A DNA stretch of 9,884 nucleotides from a bacterium UBP1_UBA4771 (GCA_002403295.1 DHHN01000087.1:3002-12885); one strand, 5' to 3'. Positions 1 to 6,970 are shown, counted from the stretch's first letter. Numbers and translations are program-made. The notes: generated from the sequence alone by a model not told the origin.

Positions 1-1112
1 GCGAGGTCGAGCACGATCGGGGCCGCGAGTATGCTGTCGCGGCAGAGGAAGTTGATCTTGATCTGCATCGGATAACCGAGCCAGCCGAAGATGTCGATGT
101 TGTCCCAGCCCTCCTTGTTGTCCCCCCGCGGCGGATAGTAGTTGATCCGGACGACGTGCGAGAATTTCTCGTACAGATCCGGATAGAGATGCGGCTGGAG
201 GATGTACTCGAGCACGGAGAGCTTGCTCTCTTCCTTCGTCTTGAACGACTCGGGGTCGTCGAGCACCTCGCCGTCGCGGTTTCCGAGGATGTTCGTCGAG
301 TACCAGCCGCTGAGTCCGATCATGCGGGCCTTGAGGCCCGGCGCCACGATCGTCTTCATGAGGGTCTGGCCGGTCTTGAAGTCCTTGCCGCAGACGGGGA
401 CGCCTCTCTCCCGGGCGAGCTCAACGAGGGCCGGGACGTCGAGCGTGAGGTTCGGGGCGCCGTTCGCGAAGGGCACCCCGAGGGAGAGCGCCGCATAGGC
501 GTAGACCATGCTTGGCGCGATCTCGAGGCTGCGCTCCTTCATCGCCTTCTCGAACGAGGCGAGGTCGCGGTGCGCCGCGGTCTCCTTCATGAAGATCTCC
601 GTGCTCGCGCACCAGATCATGACGAGACGGTCGCAGCGCTCGCGCTCCTTGAAGGCGAGGATATCCTCCTTGAGCTGCTCGGCGTGCTCGTACCAGTTCT
701 TCGCCTTCTTGACCCACGTGCCGGAGAGGCGCTTCACGTAGTGCTGGTCGAAGACCGCGGGCATCGGCTTCACGCCCTCGAGGAAGGGGCGGATGCCGTC
801 GAGGAGCGCGCGGTCGAGCACGCCGGCCTTGACGGCCGCCTCGTAGGCGTTGTCCTCGAAGATGTCCCAGCCGCCGAAGGCGAGGTCGTCGAGCTCCGCG
901 AGCGGCACGAACTCCTTTATGAGCGGCGAGCGGTTCTCCGTGCGCTTGCCGAGCCGGATCGTTCCCATTTGCGTGAGCGAGCCGAAGGGCTTCGCGTGGC
1001 CGCGGCGGGCCGCCTCGACCCCCGCGATGAAGGTCGTCGCCACGGCGCCCATGCCGGGCGTGAGGATGCCGAGCCTGCCCGATGGCTTCGCCGGTTTCTT
1101 CGTGGTCTCCAT
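1..1112 (-). CDS. ino1: myo-inositol-1-phosphate synthase (3' end outside window)
   Basis: This NAD-dependent cytosolic enzyme converts D-glucose 6-phosphate to 1D-myo-inositol 3-phosphate, the committed step of inositol synthesis. Translating the minus strand from the ATG at 1112 gives 370 uninterrupted residues with no stop before the window edge, so the C-terminus is missing. A Rossmann nucleotide-binding segment lies near residues 15-28 (GILTPGMGAVATT). Family signatures follow: NGAPNLTLDVP (218-227), CGKDFKTGQT (241-250, with a family-conserved Lys), STNILGNRDGE (272-282), SKLSVLEY (297-304) and a C-terminal DSILAAP. The start is supported by AAAGGAG at 1119-1125 on the minus strand, 6 nt upstream. 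The sequence resembles the shorter bacterial/Thermotoga-type enzymes rather than the longer eukaryotic form. It diverges from the LysR gene and the inositol monophosphatase, which would catalyse the next step. The family assignment is secure; the physiological end use of the inositol (lipid, compatible solute or thiol) cannot be seen here. Confidence 0.95.
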   Translation of the reverse strand, partial: METTKKPAKPSGRLGILTPGMGAVATTFIAGVEAARRGHAKPFGSLTQMGTIRLGKRTENRSPLIKEFVPLAELDDLAFGGWDIFEDNAYEAAVKAGVLDRALLDGIRPFLEGVKPMPAVFDQHYVKRLSGTWVKKAKNWYEHAEQLKEDILAFKERERCDRLVMIWCASTEIFMKETAAHRDLASFEKAMKERSLEIAPSMVYAYAALSLGVPFANGAPNLTLDVPALVELARERGVPVCGKDFKTGQTLMKTIVAPGLKARMIGLSGWYSTNILGNRDGEVLDDPESFKTKEESKLSVLEYILQPHLYPDLYEKFSHVVRINYYPPRGDNKEGWDNIDIFGWLGYPMQIKINFLCRDSILAAPIVLDL

Positions 1113-1232
1113 TCCGCGCTCCTTTCGCGGCGCCGGGGGAACGGCGCCGCAGCCGAAATAACGTCTTGATTCTCGACCGCGGAACGTGATAAAGCAATTT
1201 TATAATGTTTATGAGATAGATAAGGAATATTT
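1113..1232. promoter_or_regulatory. Divergent promoter region between ino1 and the LysR gene
   Basis: This 120-bp gap separates two divergently transcribed genes. Its right half (about 1187-1232) is strikingly AT-rich against GC-rich surroundings. It contains a perfect TATAAT hexamer at 1201-1206 on the plus strand, 26 nt before the LysR start, with no good -35 at 17 bp. An alternative plus-strand reading is TTGATT (1166-1171), 16 bp, GATAAA (1188-1193). On the minus strand, TTGCTT (1199-1194) followed after 17 bp by GAGAAT is a weak candidate for ino1. The layout, with a LysR regulator divergent from a pathway gene, is the classic arrangement for this regulator family. The exact transcription starts are inference. 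Confidence 0.6.
1189..1203. promoter_or_regulatory. Candidate LysR-type box (T-N11-A palindrome)
   Basis: ATAAA-GCAAT-TTTAT is a perfect 5-bp-arm inverted repeat. It contains T1190-N11-A1202, the classic core of LysR-type regulator sites. It abuts and partly overlaps the TATAAT at 1201-1206, a position that would suit autorepression of the LysR gene together with control of the divergent ino1. Short AT palindromes arise easily by chance in an AT-rich patch, so this is a candidate only. Confidence 0.4.
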
Positions 1233-2180
1233 ATGGATATGACGACCCTGCGATGTCTCGTCTCCCTGGCCGATCTCGGGAGCCTCACCGCCGCGGCGGA
1301 GGCGCGCCACCTCACCCAGCCCGCCGTGAGCATCAGGTTGCGGAAGCTCGAAGGCGAGCTCGGCGCGGAGCTCTTTTATCGGAGCGGCCGCGGGATCCGC
1401 TTCACCGCGTCGGGGGAGGCCGCGCTCGCGACCGCGCGCCGGGTGCTCCGGGAGGCGGAGGAGCTCGCCCGCGAGCTCTCCGACCTCGAGGGTCTCGCGC
1501 GGGGCCGCATCGCCATCGGCACGATCGACGCGGCGAGCTCCTACGTGCTGCCGCCCGTCTTCTCGCGTTTCCGCGAGCGGTATCCGGGGATCGAGATACA
1601 TCTCGAGGTGACGGCCACCGCGCCGCTCGTGCGCATGCTCCGCGCGGGCTCTCTCGAGCTCGCCGTCGGAACGCTTCCCGTCGAGCGGGCCGCCGATCTC
1701 GAAATCCATCCGGTCTACCGCGAGCGCCTCGTTCTCATCGCGCCGCCGGCCCATCGCCTCGCCCGCTCGCGGCGGCTCGCGCCGCGGGATCTCGATGGAG
1801 AGGCGTTCATCTCCTTCCACGACGGCGCGACGACGCGGCGCATCATCGAGGAAGGGCTCGCGCGCCACGGGGCGGCGCCCCGCGTGACGATCACGACGGA
1901 CAGCCCCGAGGCCATTCGGAATCTCGTCGCCGCCGGCCTCGGGCTCGCCATCCTGCCGGAACGCCTCGTCCGGGACGACGTCCGGCGCGGCGCCGTGCGG
2001 TCCCCGCGGGTTGCGGGGCTCGCCATCGAACGCTCGATCGGGCTCGTCATTCCGGCCCGGGGATACCTGAGCGCGGCGATCCGGGCGTTTCTCGCCGTGC
2101 TCGCCGCCGAGCTCGGCGTGGCCCTGCCGCGGCGTCTCACGGGGTCCGTGATTCGCTCGGCGCCGCCGCCGCGGCGATAA
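1233..2180 (+). CDS. LysR-family transcriptional regulator
   Basis: A 315-aa DNA-binding regulator of usual LysR length (about 300). The N-terminal winged helix-turn-helix spans residues 5-64, with a recognition segment LTAAAEARHLTQPAVSIRLRK region (19-38) and the typical TASGEAAL at its end (58-65). A linker helix covers about 66-89, and a periplasmic-binding-protein-like effector domain covers 91-295, including the family motif VAAGLGLAILPE (232-243). The ATG at 1233 has AAGGA at 1222-1226, 6 nt upstream; an ATG two codons later is possible but less well spaced. It diverges from ino1 and is followed after 14 nt by the inositol monophosphatase, so it probably controls inositol synthesis. The effector is unknown; inositol or an inositol phosphate would be a natural guess from context. 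The extreme C-terminus (from about 297) is Arg/Pro-rich and unconserved-looking. Confidence 0.93.
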   Translation: MDMTTLRCLVSLADLGSLTAAAEARHLTQPAVSIRLRKLEGELGAELFYRSGRGIRFTASGEAALATARRVLREAEELARELSDLEGLARGRIAIGTIDAASSYVLPPVFSRFRERYPGIEIHLEVTATAPLVRMLRAGSLELAVGTLPVERAADLEIHPVYRERLVLIAPPAHRLARSRRLAPRDLDGEAFISFHDGATTRRIIEEGLARHGAAPRVTITTDSPEAIRNLVAAGLGLAILPERLVRDDVRRGAVRSPRVAGLAIERSIGLVIPARGYLSAAIRAFLAVLAAELGVALPRRLTGSVIRSAPPPRR

Positions 2181-2194
2181 CGAAAGGAGCGGGG

Positions 2195-3019
2195 ATGCTC
2201 GAACGGAAAGAAGCGGCCCGGCGAGCAGCGCTCGCCGCCGGCGCGCTCCTCCGGGGACGTTTCGAACGGGGGTTCGCAGGAGAGATCGTCGAGAAGGGGC
2301 CCGGCGATTTCGTGACGACGTACGACACGGGCAGCGAGTCGGTGATCCGGGAGATCCTCTCGGCCGCGATCCCCGGCGTCGGATTTCTCGCGGAGGAGTC
2401 CGCGGCGGCGGTCTCCGGGGACTCCTTCTGGATCGTCGATCCGCTCGACGGCACGACCAATTTCATACACGGCTACCAGGCGGTCGCCGTGAGCATCGCG
2501 CTCTGGGATCGTGGAGAGGTCGTGCTCGGATGCGCGTACGACCCTCTGCGCGGCGAGCTGTTCGAGGCGACGCGCGGCGGCGGCGCCTCGTTGAACGGCG
2601 CCCCGATCCGGGTGTCGAACGAAACGGCGATGGCGCGGTGCCTGCTTGGAACGGGATTCCCCTTCGGCGCGCCCGCGCATATCGACGCCTACCTCGGGAC
2701 CTTCCGGGATCTATTCGTCGTCTCGAGCGACGTCCGCAGGGCTGGGGCGGCGGTGCTCGATCTCTGCCACGTCGCCTGCGGCCGCCTCGACGGCTTCTGG
2801 GAGCTCTATCTCAAGCCGTGGGACATGGCCGCCGGCGCGCTCATCGTCCGCGAGGCGGGAGGGGAAACGAGCGACTTCTTCGGCGAGCCCGGATTCCTCG
2901 AATCGGGCAACATCGTCGCCGGTTCCGCCGCCGTCCGCGAGCGGATCGTCGAGGTCACGCGGCGGCATTTCACGCCCGAAGGCGTCGCCGGACTCGCCAC
3001 GCGTTTTATCCGGGGATAA
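2195..3019 (+). CDS. Inositol monophosphatase family protein
   Basis: A 274-aa cytosolic Mg2+-dependent phosphatase of typical length, predicted to hydrolyse inositol 1(3)-phosphate to free myo-inositol. All metal-site residues of the family are visible: E67-E68 in GFLAEES, motif A WIVDPLDGTTNF (79-90) with D82 and D85, and motif B WDMAAGALIVREAGG (209-223) with D210. The KGPGDFVTTYD segment (34-44) matches the flexible metal-site loop. The ATG at 2195 is chosen because AAAGGAG (2183-2189) lies 5 nt upstream; the same frame stays open far upstream inside the LysR gene, but that part encodes no phosphatase sequence. It follows the LysR gene by 14 nt and is likely co-transcribed with it. With the divergent inositol-phosphate synthase it would complete inositol synthesis. 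Related family members (SuhB, CysQ, fructose-1,6-bisphosphatase) share these motifs. Context, not sequence alone, favours the inositol substrate. Confidence 0.93.
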   Translation: MLERKEAARRAALAAGALLRGRFERGFAGEIVEKGPGDFVTTYDTGSESVIREILSAAIPGVGFLAEESAAAVSGDSFWIVDPLDGTTNFIHGYQAVAVSIALWDRGEVVLGCAYDPLRGELFEATRGGGASLNGAPIRVSNETAMARCLLGTGFPFGAPAHIDAYLGTFRDLFVVSSDVRRAGAAVLDLCHVACGRLDGFWELYLKPWDMAAGALIVREAGGETSDFFGEPGFLESGNIVAGSAAVRERIVEVTRRHFTPEGVAGLATRFIRG

Positions 3020-3026
3020 TGGATAC

Positions 3027-3050
3027 GGGGCCGCGGTCGCCCGCGGCCCC
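3027..3050. terminator. GC-rich perfect hairpin between convergent genes
   Basis: GGGGCCGCGG (3027-3036) and CCGCGGCCCC (3041-3050) form a perfect 10-bp stem around a TCGC tetraloop. It lies 7 nt after the phosphatase stop and 27 nt before the stop of the convergent lipoprotein gene, so it could serve both strands. There is no T-tract on either side, so it is not a textbook intrinsic terminator. It may pause polymerase or stabilise the mRNA 3' ends. Confidence 0.6.
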
Positions 3051-3077
3051 GCTGCACAGGATGAACGCACGGCGCGG

Positions 3078-4193
3078 TCAGAGGTTCGGGCTGCACTTCA
3101 TGCCCCACACGCCGTGGAAGCATCCCGCGCCGTTCTCCGCGTCCATCATCCAGTGGCCCTTGAGTCTTCCGATCGTCTCGCCGCGCCCGACCCATTCGCC
3201 GGCGAACCAGCCGAGCGGATAGCGGGATATTTCCGCCTCGCCGGGCCGCGCGCCGTATTCGCCGCGCAGGATGCCCATGAAGCGTCCGGTCGTGTCGATG
3301 TATTTTCCGAAAAACACCCGCGCGCCCTCGCCGTTCACGCCGAAGACGCCGCGCAGGTGGCCCGAGATGCGCCCGCCGGCGCCGATCCAGACGCCGCGGA
3401 AATGGCCGTATACCGTCCCGTTCGAATCCGGCGCCGCGACGCTGTCCGGGGGCAGGAGCTTCCACGCGCCGGCGAGCTGGCCGTGCGGGCAGGGAAGCAG
3501 CCGCTCGACGCTCGCGATCGAGATCCCGTTGCCGCACCGGTCGACGGGCTCGATGAGGCGGAGCGCCGCGAGCTCCTCGATCGTGAAGGACCGGCTGAAG
3601 GGCCCCGTGCGCAGCACGAGCCGCGGCGCCGGCCGATCGGCCCGCGCGCTGTCAGCCGGCGGCGCGGGCGGCACGACGAGCTTCACGTGGATGCCGTCGA
3701 CGTGCCTGCCGGTGTGTGAAATCCAGCCGATCGTCGAGGGATCGACGCGGTAGAGGGAATCCTCGGGCTCGAACGCGATCGTTTGGTGCACGCTGATGAC
3801 GCCTCCCTCGAGGCGGAGCCTTCCGGACCAGTCGAGCGGACACGGATCGGTCCGCGTCGAGTCGTCGAGATTCCACAGGGCGCCCCATACCGCGCGGAAC
3901 TCGAAGATCCGGGCGCCGCGGGCCCGCAGTTGCGTCTGATACTCGTACGTGTTCTCGATCGGGTCTCGCACCTGCGTTTCCTGGGAAAGCGCTTCGTATT
4001 GCTCCGGTTCTCCGAAAGCGGGCGCCTCGTCGGACATCGTGAATCCGCCCGTGGGCGAGTTGAGATCGATCGCGCCCTCCGGCGCCGCCGGCACCGGGGC
4101 CGGCGAGGTCGGCGAATCCTCCGTCAGGAAGCATCCGGCGAGAAAGGCGATGAGCGCGAGCGCGATCATCGCGGGAACGATTCTTTTCATCAT
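3078..4193 (-). CDS. Repeat-containing lipoprotein of unknown function
   Basis: I do not recognise a named family. From the ATG at 4193 the product is 371 aa. A basic MMKR start is followed by a hydrophobic stretch and the lipobox LAGC with lipidation Cys21, so it should be an exported, membrane-anchored lipoprotein. Residues 22-45 are Pro/Ala/Ser-rich, a likely tether. Next comes TGGFTMSDEAPAFG (48-61), then a middle domain (about 78-235) with Trp/Tyr-rich segments. The C-terminal third holds seven copies of G-x-[FL]-x-G-x-[WFL], beginning at residues 238, 263, 278, 303, 328, 342 and 357, with spacings near 15 or 25. This suggests repeated beta-hairpins. On the start: GGAGGG (4203-4198) ends 4 nt before ATG 4193 and 7 nt before ATG 4190. 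Either is possible, while the ATG at 4205 overlaps that ribosome site and is unlikely. Five further Cys follow the lipidated one. It is monocistronic by layout, convergent with the phosphatase. Confidence 0.8.
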   Translation of the reverse strand: MMKRIVPAMIALALIAFLAGCFLTEDSPTSPAPVPAAPEGAIDLNSPTGGFTMSDEAPAFGEPEQYEALSQETQVRDPIENTYEYQTQLRARGARIFEFRAVWGALWNLDDSTRTDPCPLDWSGRLRLEGGVISVHQTIAFEPEDSLYRVDPSTIGWISHTGRHVDGIHVKLVVPPAPPADSARADRPAPRLVLRTGPFSRSFTIEELAALRLIEPVDRCGNGISIASVERLLPCPHGQLAGAWKLLPPDSVAAPDSNGTVYGHFRGVWIGAGGRISGHLRGVFGVNGEGARVFFGKYIDTTGRFMGILRGEYGARPGEAEISRYPLGWFAGEWVGRGETIGRLKGHWMMDAENGAGCFHGVWGMKCSPNL

Positions 4194-4197
4194 GCCA

Positions 4198-4203
4198 CCC
4201 TCC
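4198..4203 (-). promoter_or_regulatory. Ribosome binding site deciding the lipoprotein start
   Basis: GGAGGG on the minus strand lies 4 nt before the ATG at 4193 and 7 nt before the ATG at 4190. The upstream ATG at 4205-4203 overlaps it and has no good site of its own. The lipoprotein should therefore begin MMKR or MKR, which gives a signal peptide of normal length. Confidence 0.65.
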
Positions 4204-4325
4204 ATGCTTCACCGTAGCTGGTGTGTCTTCCGGCGCGTCGAACAACCGGCGGCCGCGCGGGATCTCCGTCCCGCCCCGACCGCGGAGGCATGCAGAAGAA
4301 ATGCCCGGCGTTTCGCATTTCGCGA

Positions 4326-4360
4326 ATTAATCGTATCGCTTTTAAATGTGGCACGATACG
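4326..4360 (-). promoter_or_regulatory. Possible lipoprotein promoter with nested inverted repeat
   Basis: On the minus strand GTGCCA (4354-4349), a 17-bp spacer, and ATTAAT (4331-4326) make a 4/6 plus 4/6 match to -35 and -10 elements. A perfect inverted repeat, CGTATCG (4332-4338) and CGATACG (4354-4360) with a 15-bp spacer, brackets the interval between them. The half-sites are 22 bp apart centre to centre, about two helical turns, as for a dimeric repressor operator. The implied leader before the start codon would be about 125 nt. The promoter match is modest; the inverted repeat is exact. Confidence 0.35.
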
Positions 4361-4403
4361 GCCACGACATGACGTTTCTTTTCAGGGCCCGCGGCCGCGT
4401 CCG

Positions 4404-4419
4404 TGAACGGTTTCGTTCA
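4404..4419. repeat. Short perfect inverted repeat
   Basis: TGAACG-GTTT-CGTTCA is a 6-bp perfect stem with a 4-nt loop, 87 nt beyond the stop of the acyl-CoA synthetase gene. It could be a weak downstream hairpin on the minus strand, but there is no T-tract and the stem is short. Confidence 0.35.
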
Positions 4420-4505
4420 GGAGGCGGAAAACGGTGCTCCCCCGGGTTCAGGATGGAGGGAGGGCGGGCGGCTCGGGAAACCCGCGCGGCCGGCTCGCGG
4501 CTCGG

Positions 4506-6779
4506 CTAACGCCCGCGGTCGCGGGCGAAGAGCTCAAGGGCCTTCATGGCGCGGTCGATCTTCCTGAAGCAGGGGATGCCGGCCTCCTCGATCATGCGGA
4601 CGGCCGGGTCGTAGAGCGCCCCCGAGTTGAGGCAGGCGACCATCGGCTTGTCCGTGGCGCGGAAGACGCGTATCGTGACGTTCGGGTAAGAGTTCTCGCG
4701 GCGGATATCCTCGTCGTGCCCCTCGCCGGCGGCGAGGTTCTCCATGAAGGGGGTGGGCGCGACGTTCGCCGCCACCAGGCAATCCACGCCTTCGTCCGAG
4801 AGAATCGCCTCGAGGCAGCGGCCGTAGTTCACCGCGTTCGTGAGCGGCGTGGCGTCGACGGGGTTGTGGACGTCGATGATGCCCGGGGGCAGCGCCGCGC
4901 GAAGGCTCCGCTCCGTCGCTTCCGAGAACCGCGCGAGCGCGAGCGAGTCGAGCGCGTCCGCGGCGACGGAGCATTCGAATCCCGCGTTGGAGAAGATGCC
5001 CACGCGGCCGCCGGCGGGCCTTCTCCCCTCGAGAAGCACGAATATCTTGATCGCGTCCTCGATCTCGTCGAGGCCTTCGAGCACGATGACGCCGGCCTCC
5101 TCGAGGAGGCGCTTCATCACGGCGTAATCCCCGGCCATCGCCGCCGTGTGGGAGGCGACCGCCGCCGCGCCCGCCTCGGTCCGTCCCGCCTTGTAGAGAA
5201 CGATCCTCCTGCCGCTTCCGCTGATCTCGCGCGCGGCGGCGAGGAAGCGTTCGCCGTCGTACGGCCGCAAGCCCTCGATGTAGAGGACGAAGAGATCGAT
5301 GGCGGCGTCGTCCTTGAGCGCGAGGAGATAATCGGTCGCCGTCACGTCGATCTGGTTTCCGAAGGTGATCATGTACCTCGGATTGAAGACGTGCCCGAGG
5401 TTGCTCACGAGGGTGACGAGGTAGGCGCCGCTCTGGCTGACGACGGCGCAGCGTTCGCCATGGGGGCCCCGGAACGGAAGCTTGTGCTCCGGGATGAAGA
5501 AGGTGTTGTATCCGCCCGGCTTCGAGACGATTCCCATGCAATTGGGCCCGTTCACGGCGACCCCGCCGTCGGGCCGCGAGCGGGCTTTCGTGATCGTGTC
5601 GCGCAGGCGAGCCTCGAGCGCGCGGCCCCGCTCCGTTTCGCCGAATCCCGCGGAGATGACCGTTATGGACGCGGTCTTGCCCCCCTCGATGAGCTCGTCG
5701 AGCAGCGCGGCCGCCTTCTCGTCCGCTGGCACGGTGAAGACCGTCATGTCCGTTTTCTCGGGGAGATCGCCGGCGCTCGCGAAAGCCCTGCAGCCGTCGA
5801 TCTCCGTCGCGTCGGGATGGAGACAGTAGATGCGTTCACGCGGGACGCCGCCGCCCTTGGCGAGGTTGCGGAGAATGATGCGCCCCGCGTTCACCTTGGC
5901 CGCCGAGGCGCCGACGACGAGCGCGCTGTGCGGCTCGAGGAGCCTGCGGATGAGCTCCCCGGGGGCGTTCTTCTCGACGTGCTTCATCGTCGAGACGCGC
6001 ATGAGCGCGTCGAGCGGGACGAGCTCGCCCGCGGCCGTTATCTGGAGCGGATTCACCTCGAGCTCTTCGATCGTATAGGGGGAGGCCGTCGAGCGGTGGG
6101 AATAGCGCTCCGCGACGCGGGCGAACGTCTCGATGGCCGAGACGAGCTTCCCGCCGTCCATGAGCGCGGCGCTTCCGCGCGCCGCTCCCGTGATCATCGG
6201 ATAGAAGAGCGTCCGGCGCAGCGCCTCTTCCGTCGCCGCTCGGTCGCGCATGAAGGAGGCGGCGCGCATGAAGAGCCCCGTTTCGGGAAGGAGGCTGCGC
6301 TGGTAGAGCTCGGTTCCGACGCCGCCGAGACCGCAGAACACGACGGGGCCGAAGGCCGGGTCCTGGCGCAGCGAGAGGAGGAGCTGGTGGGGAATGCAGT
6401 CGCGGCCCGCCACGAGCTCGGCGACGAGCATGCCGGTGAAATCGACCGCCGCCCGCGAGGCGATGCGCGCGAAATCGTCGAAAACGCTCGCGAGCGCCTC
6501 CCGCGAGCGCGGCACGAAGCGCACGCCGCCGTGCTCCGTCCGGTGCGGCATGCCGGGGCTGGCGAGCTTGCAGACGACCGTGTCGCCGGGGAGCGACTCG
6601 AGGGGGAGCGCGTCGATCTCATCCCGCCGGGATACGAAGAGCGAGCGGGGAACGCGGAACCCCGCCGCGGCGAGGAACGCGTACGCCTCGTGCTCGATGA
6701 TGTCGCGCCGGCCCTCGCCGCCGGCCCGGGCGAGCATGGCGTCCATGGCGCCGAGATCCCCGCCGTGCGTTTCGCTCAT
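4506..6779 (-). CDS. Acyl-CoA synthetase (NDP-forming), beta-alpha fused
   Basis: A 757-aa cytosolic ligase of the NDP-forming acyl-CoA synthetase superfamily. These enzymes interconvert an acyl-CoA plus ADP and phosphate with a free acid plus ATP and CoA. Residues about 25-260 form an ATP-grasp domain (CKLASPGMPHRTEHGGV at 70-86; EELEVNPL at 238-245). Residues about 283-415 form the CoA-binding Rossmann domain (ALVVGAS at 286-292; NGPNCMGI at 410-417). Residues about 440-750 form the succinyl-CoA-ligase-like part (VSQSGA at 447-452; SHTAAMAGDY at 543-552 with the expected phospho-histidine H544; NPVD at 639-642). The nucleotide domain comes first, the reverse of the common alpha-beta fusion. 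The start at 6779 is preferred over the in-frame ATG at 6899: GGAGG (6788-6784) lies 4 nt upstream, and the extra 40 residues are low-complexity. The stop is TAG. The acyl substrate cannot be read from sequence; a protein-acetylating Pat homologue is unlikely because no acetyltransferase domain is present. Confidence 0.92.
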   Translation of the reverse strand: MSETHGGDLGAMDAMLARAGGEGRRDIIEHEAYAFLAAAGFRVPRSLFVSRRDEIDALPLESLPGDTVVCKLASPGMPHRTEHGGVRFVPRSREALASVFDDFARIASRAAVDFTGMLVAELVAGRDCIPHQLLLSLRQDPAFGPVVFCGLGGVGTELYQRSLLPETGLFMRAASFMRDRAATEEALRRTLFYPMITGAARGSAALMDGGKLVSAIETFARVAERYSHRSTASPYTIEELEVNPLQITAAGELVPLDALMRVSTMKHVEKNAPGELIRRLLEPHSALVVGASAAKVNAGRIILRNLAKGGGVPRERIYCLHPDATEIDGCRAFASAGDLPEKTDMTVFTVPADEKAAALLDELIEGGKTASITVISAGFGETERGRALEARLRDTITKARSRPDGGVAVNGPNCMGIVSKPGGYNTFFIPEHKLPFRGPHGERCAVVSQSGAYLVTLVSNLGHVFNPRYMITFGNQIDVTATDYLLALKDDAAIDLFVLYIEGLRPYDGERFLAAAREISGSGRRIVLYKAGRTEAGAAAVASHTAAMAGDYAVMKRLLEEAGVIVLEGLDEIEDAIKIFVLLEGRRPAGGRVGIFSNAGFECSVAADALDSLALARFSEATERSLRAALPPGIIDVHNPVDATPLTNAVNYGRCLEAILSDEGVDCLVAANVAPTPFMENLAAGEGHDEDIRRENSYPNVTIRVFRATDKPMVACLNSGALYDPAVRMIEEAGIPCFRKIDRAMKALELFARDRGR

Positions 6780-6970
6780 CGAGCCTCCATTCCCGCTCCG
6801 CGCGTTCCGCGGCGCGATTCGCATGATCGCGGGCGCGTCGTTCGTGCTATTGTCGCCGGGCGAATGGACCCGCCCCGGCGGATTCATGTCCCCGGGCACG
6901 GCACATGCTATAGCGAACGGAAGCCGTCTGTCGACGGAAATATGCCCGGGGCGGGAAGCGGAGGCGCGGA
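6780..6970. promoter_or_regulatory. Divergent intergenic region, synthetase / ChaN-like gene
   Basis: This 191-bp gap lies between two divergent genes and should hold promoters for both. An inverted repeat, CGCGAT (6813-6818), 7-nt spacer, ATCGCG (6826-6831), is a possible operator. On the plus strand TG-C-TATAGC (6906-6914) looks like an extended -10, 56 nt before the ChaN-like start, but no convincing -35 accompanies it. I see no good minus-strand promoter. Confidence 0.35.

Larger units (their letters stand above)
4194..4505. other. Noncoding interval between lipoprotein and acyl-CoA synthetase genes
   Basis: About 310 bp holds the 5' side of the lipoprotein gene and the 3' side of the synthetase gene, both on the minus strand. 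I find no convincing small gene. Open frames here are continuations of antisense frames of the neighbours and lack conserved-looking protein. The centre (about 4317-4350) is AT-rich against a GC-rich background. Two inverted repeats, listed separately, are the only structured elements I see. Confidence 0.6.

Noticed and set aside
156..1169. A 337-codon plus-strand open frame opposite ino1, and a 258-codon minus-strand frame at 421-1197.
   Set aside because: Both overlap the clearly conserved inositol-phosphate synthase frame, show shadow composition and carry no motif.
1253..2194. Upstream extension of the inositol monophosphatase frame through the LysR gene.
   Set aside because: The extension is Arg/Ala/Pro-rich shadow sequence inside a well-supported LysR gene; the phosphatase has its own AAAGGAG and ATG at 2195.
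6780..6899. The 40-residue N-terminal extension of the acyl-CoA synthetase from the ATG at 6899.
   Set aside because: It is Pro/Gly/Asn-rich, precedes the domain start, and occupies the divergent promoter gap, while ATG 6779 has a GGAGG just upstream.
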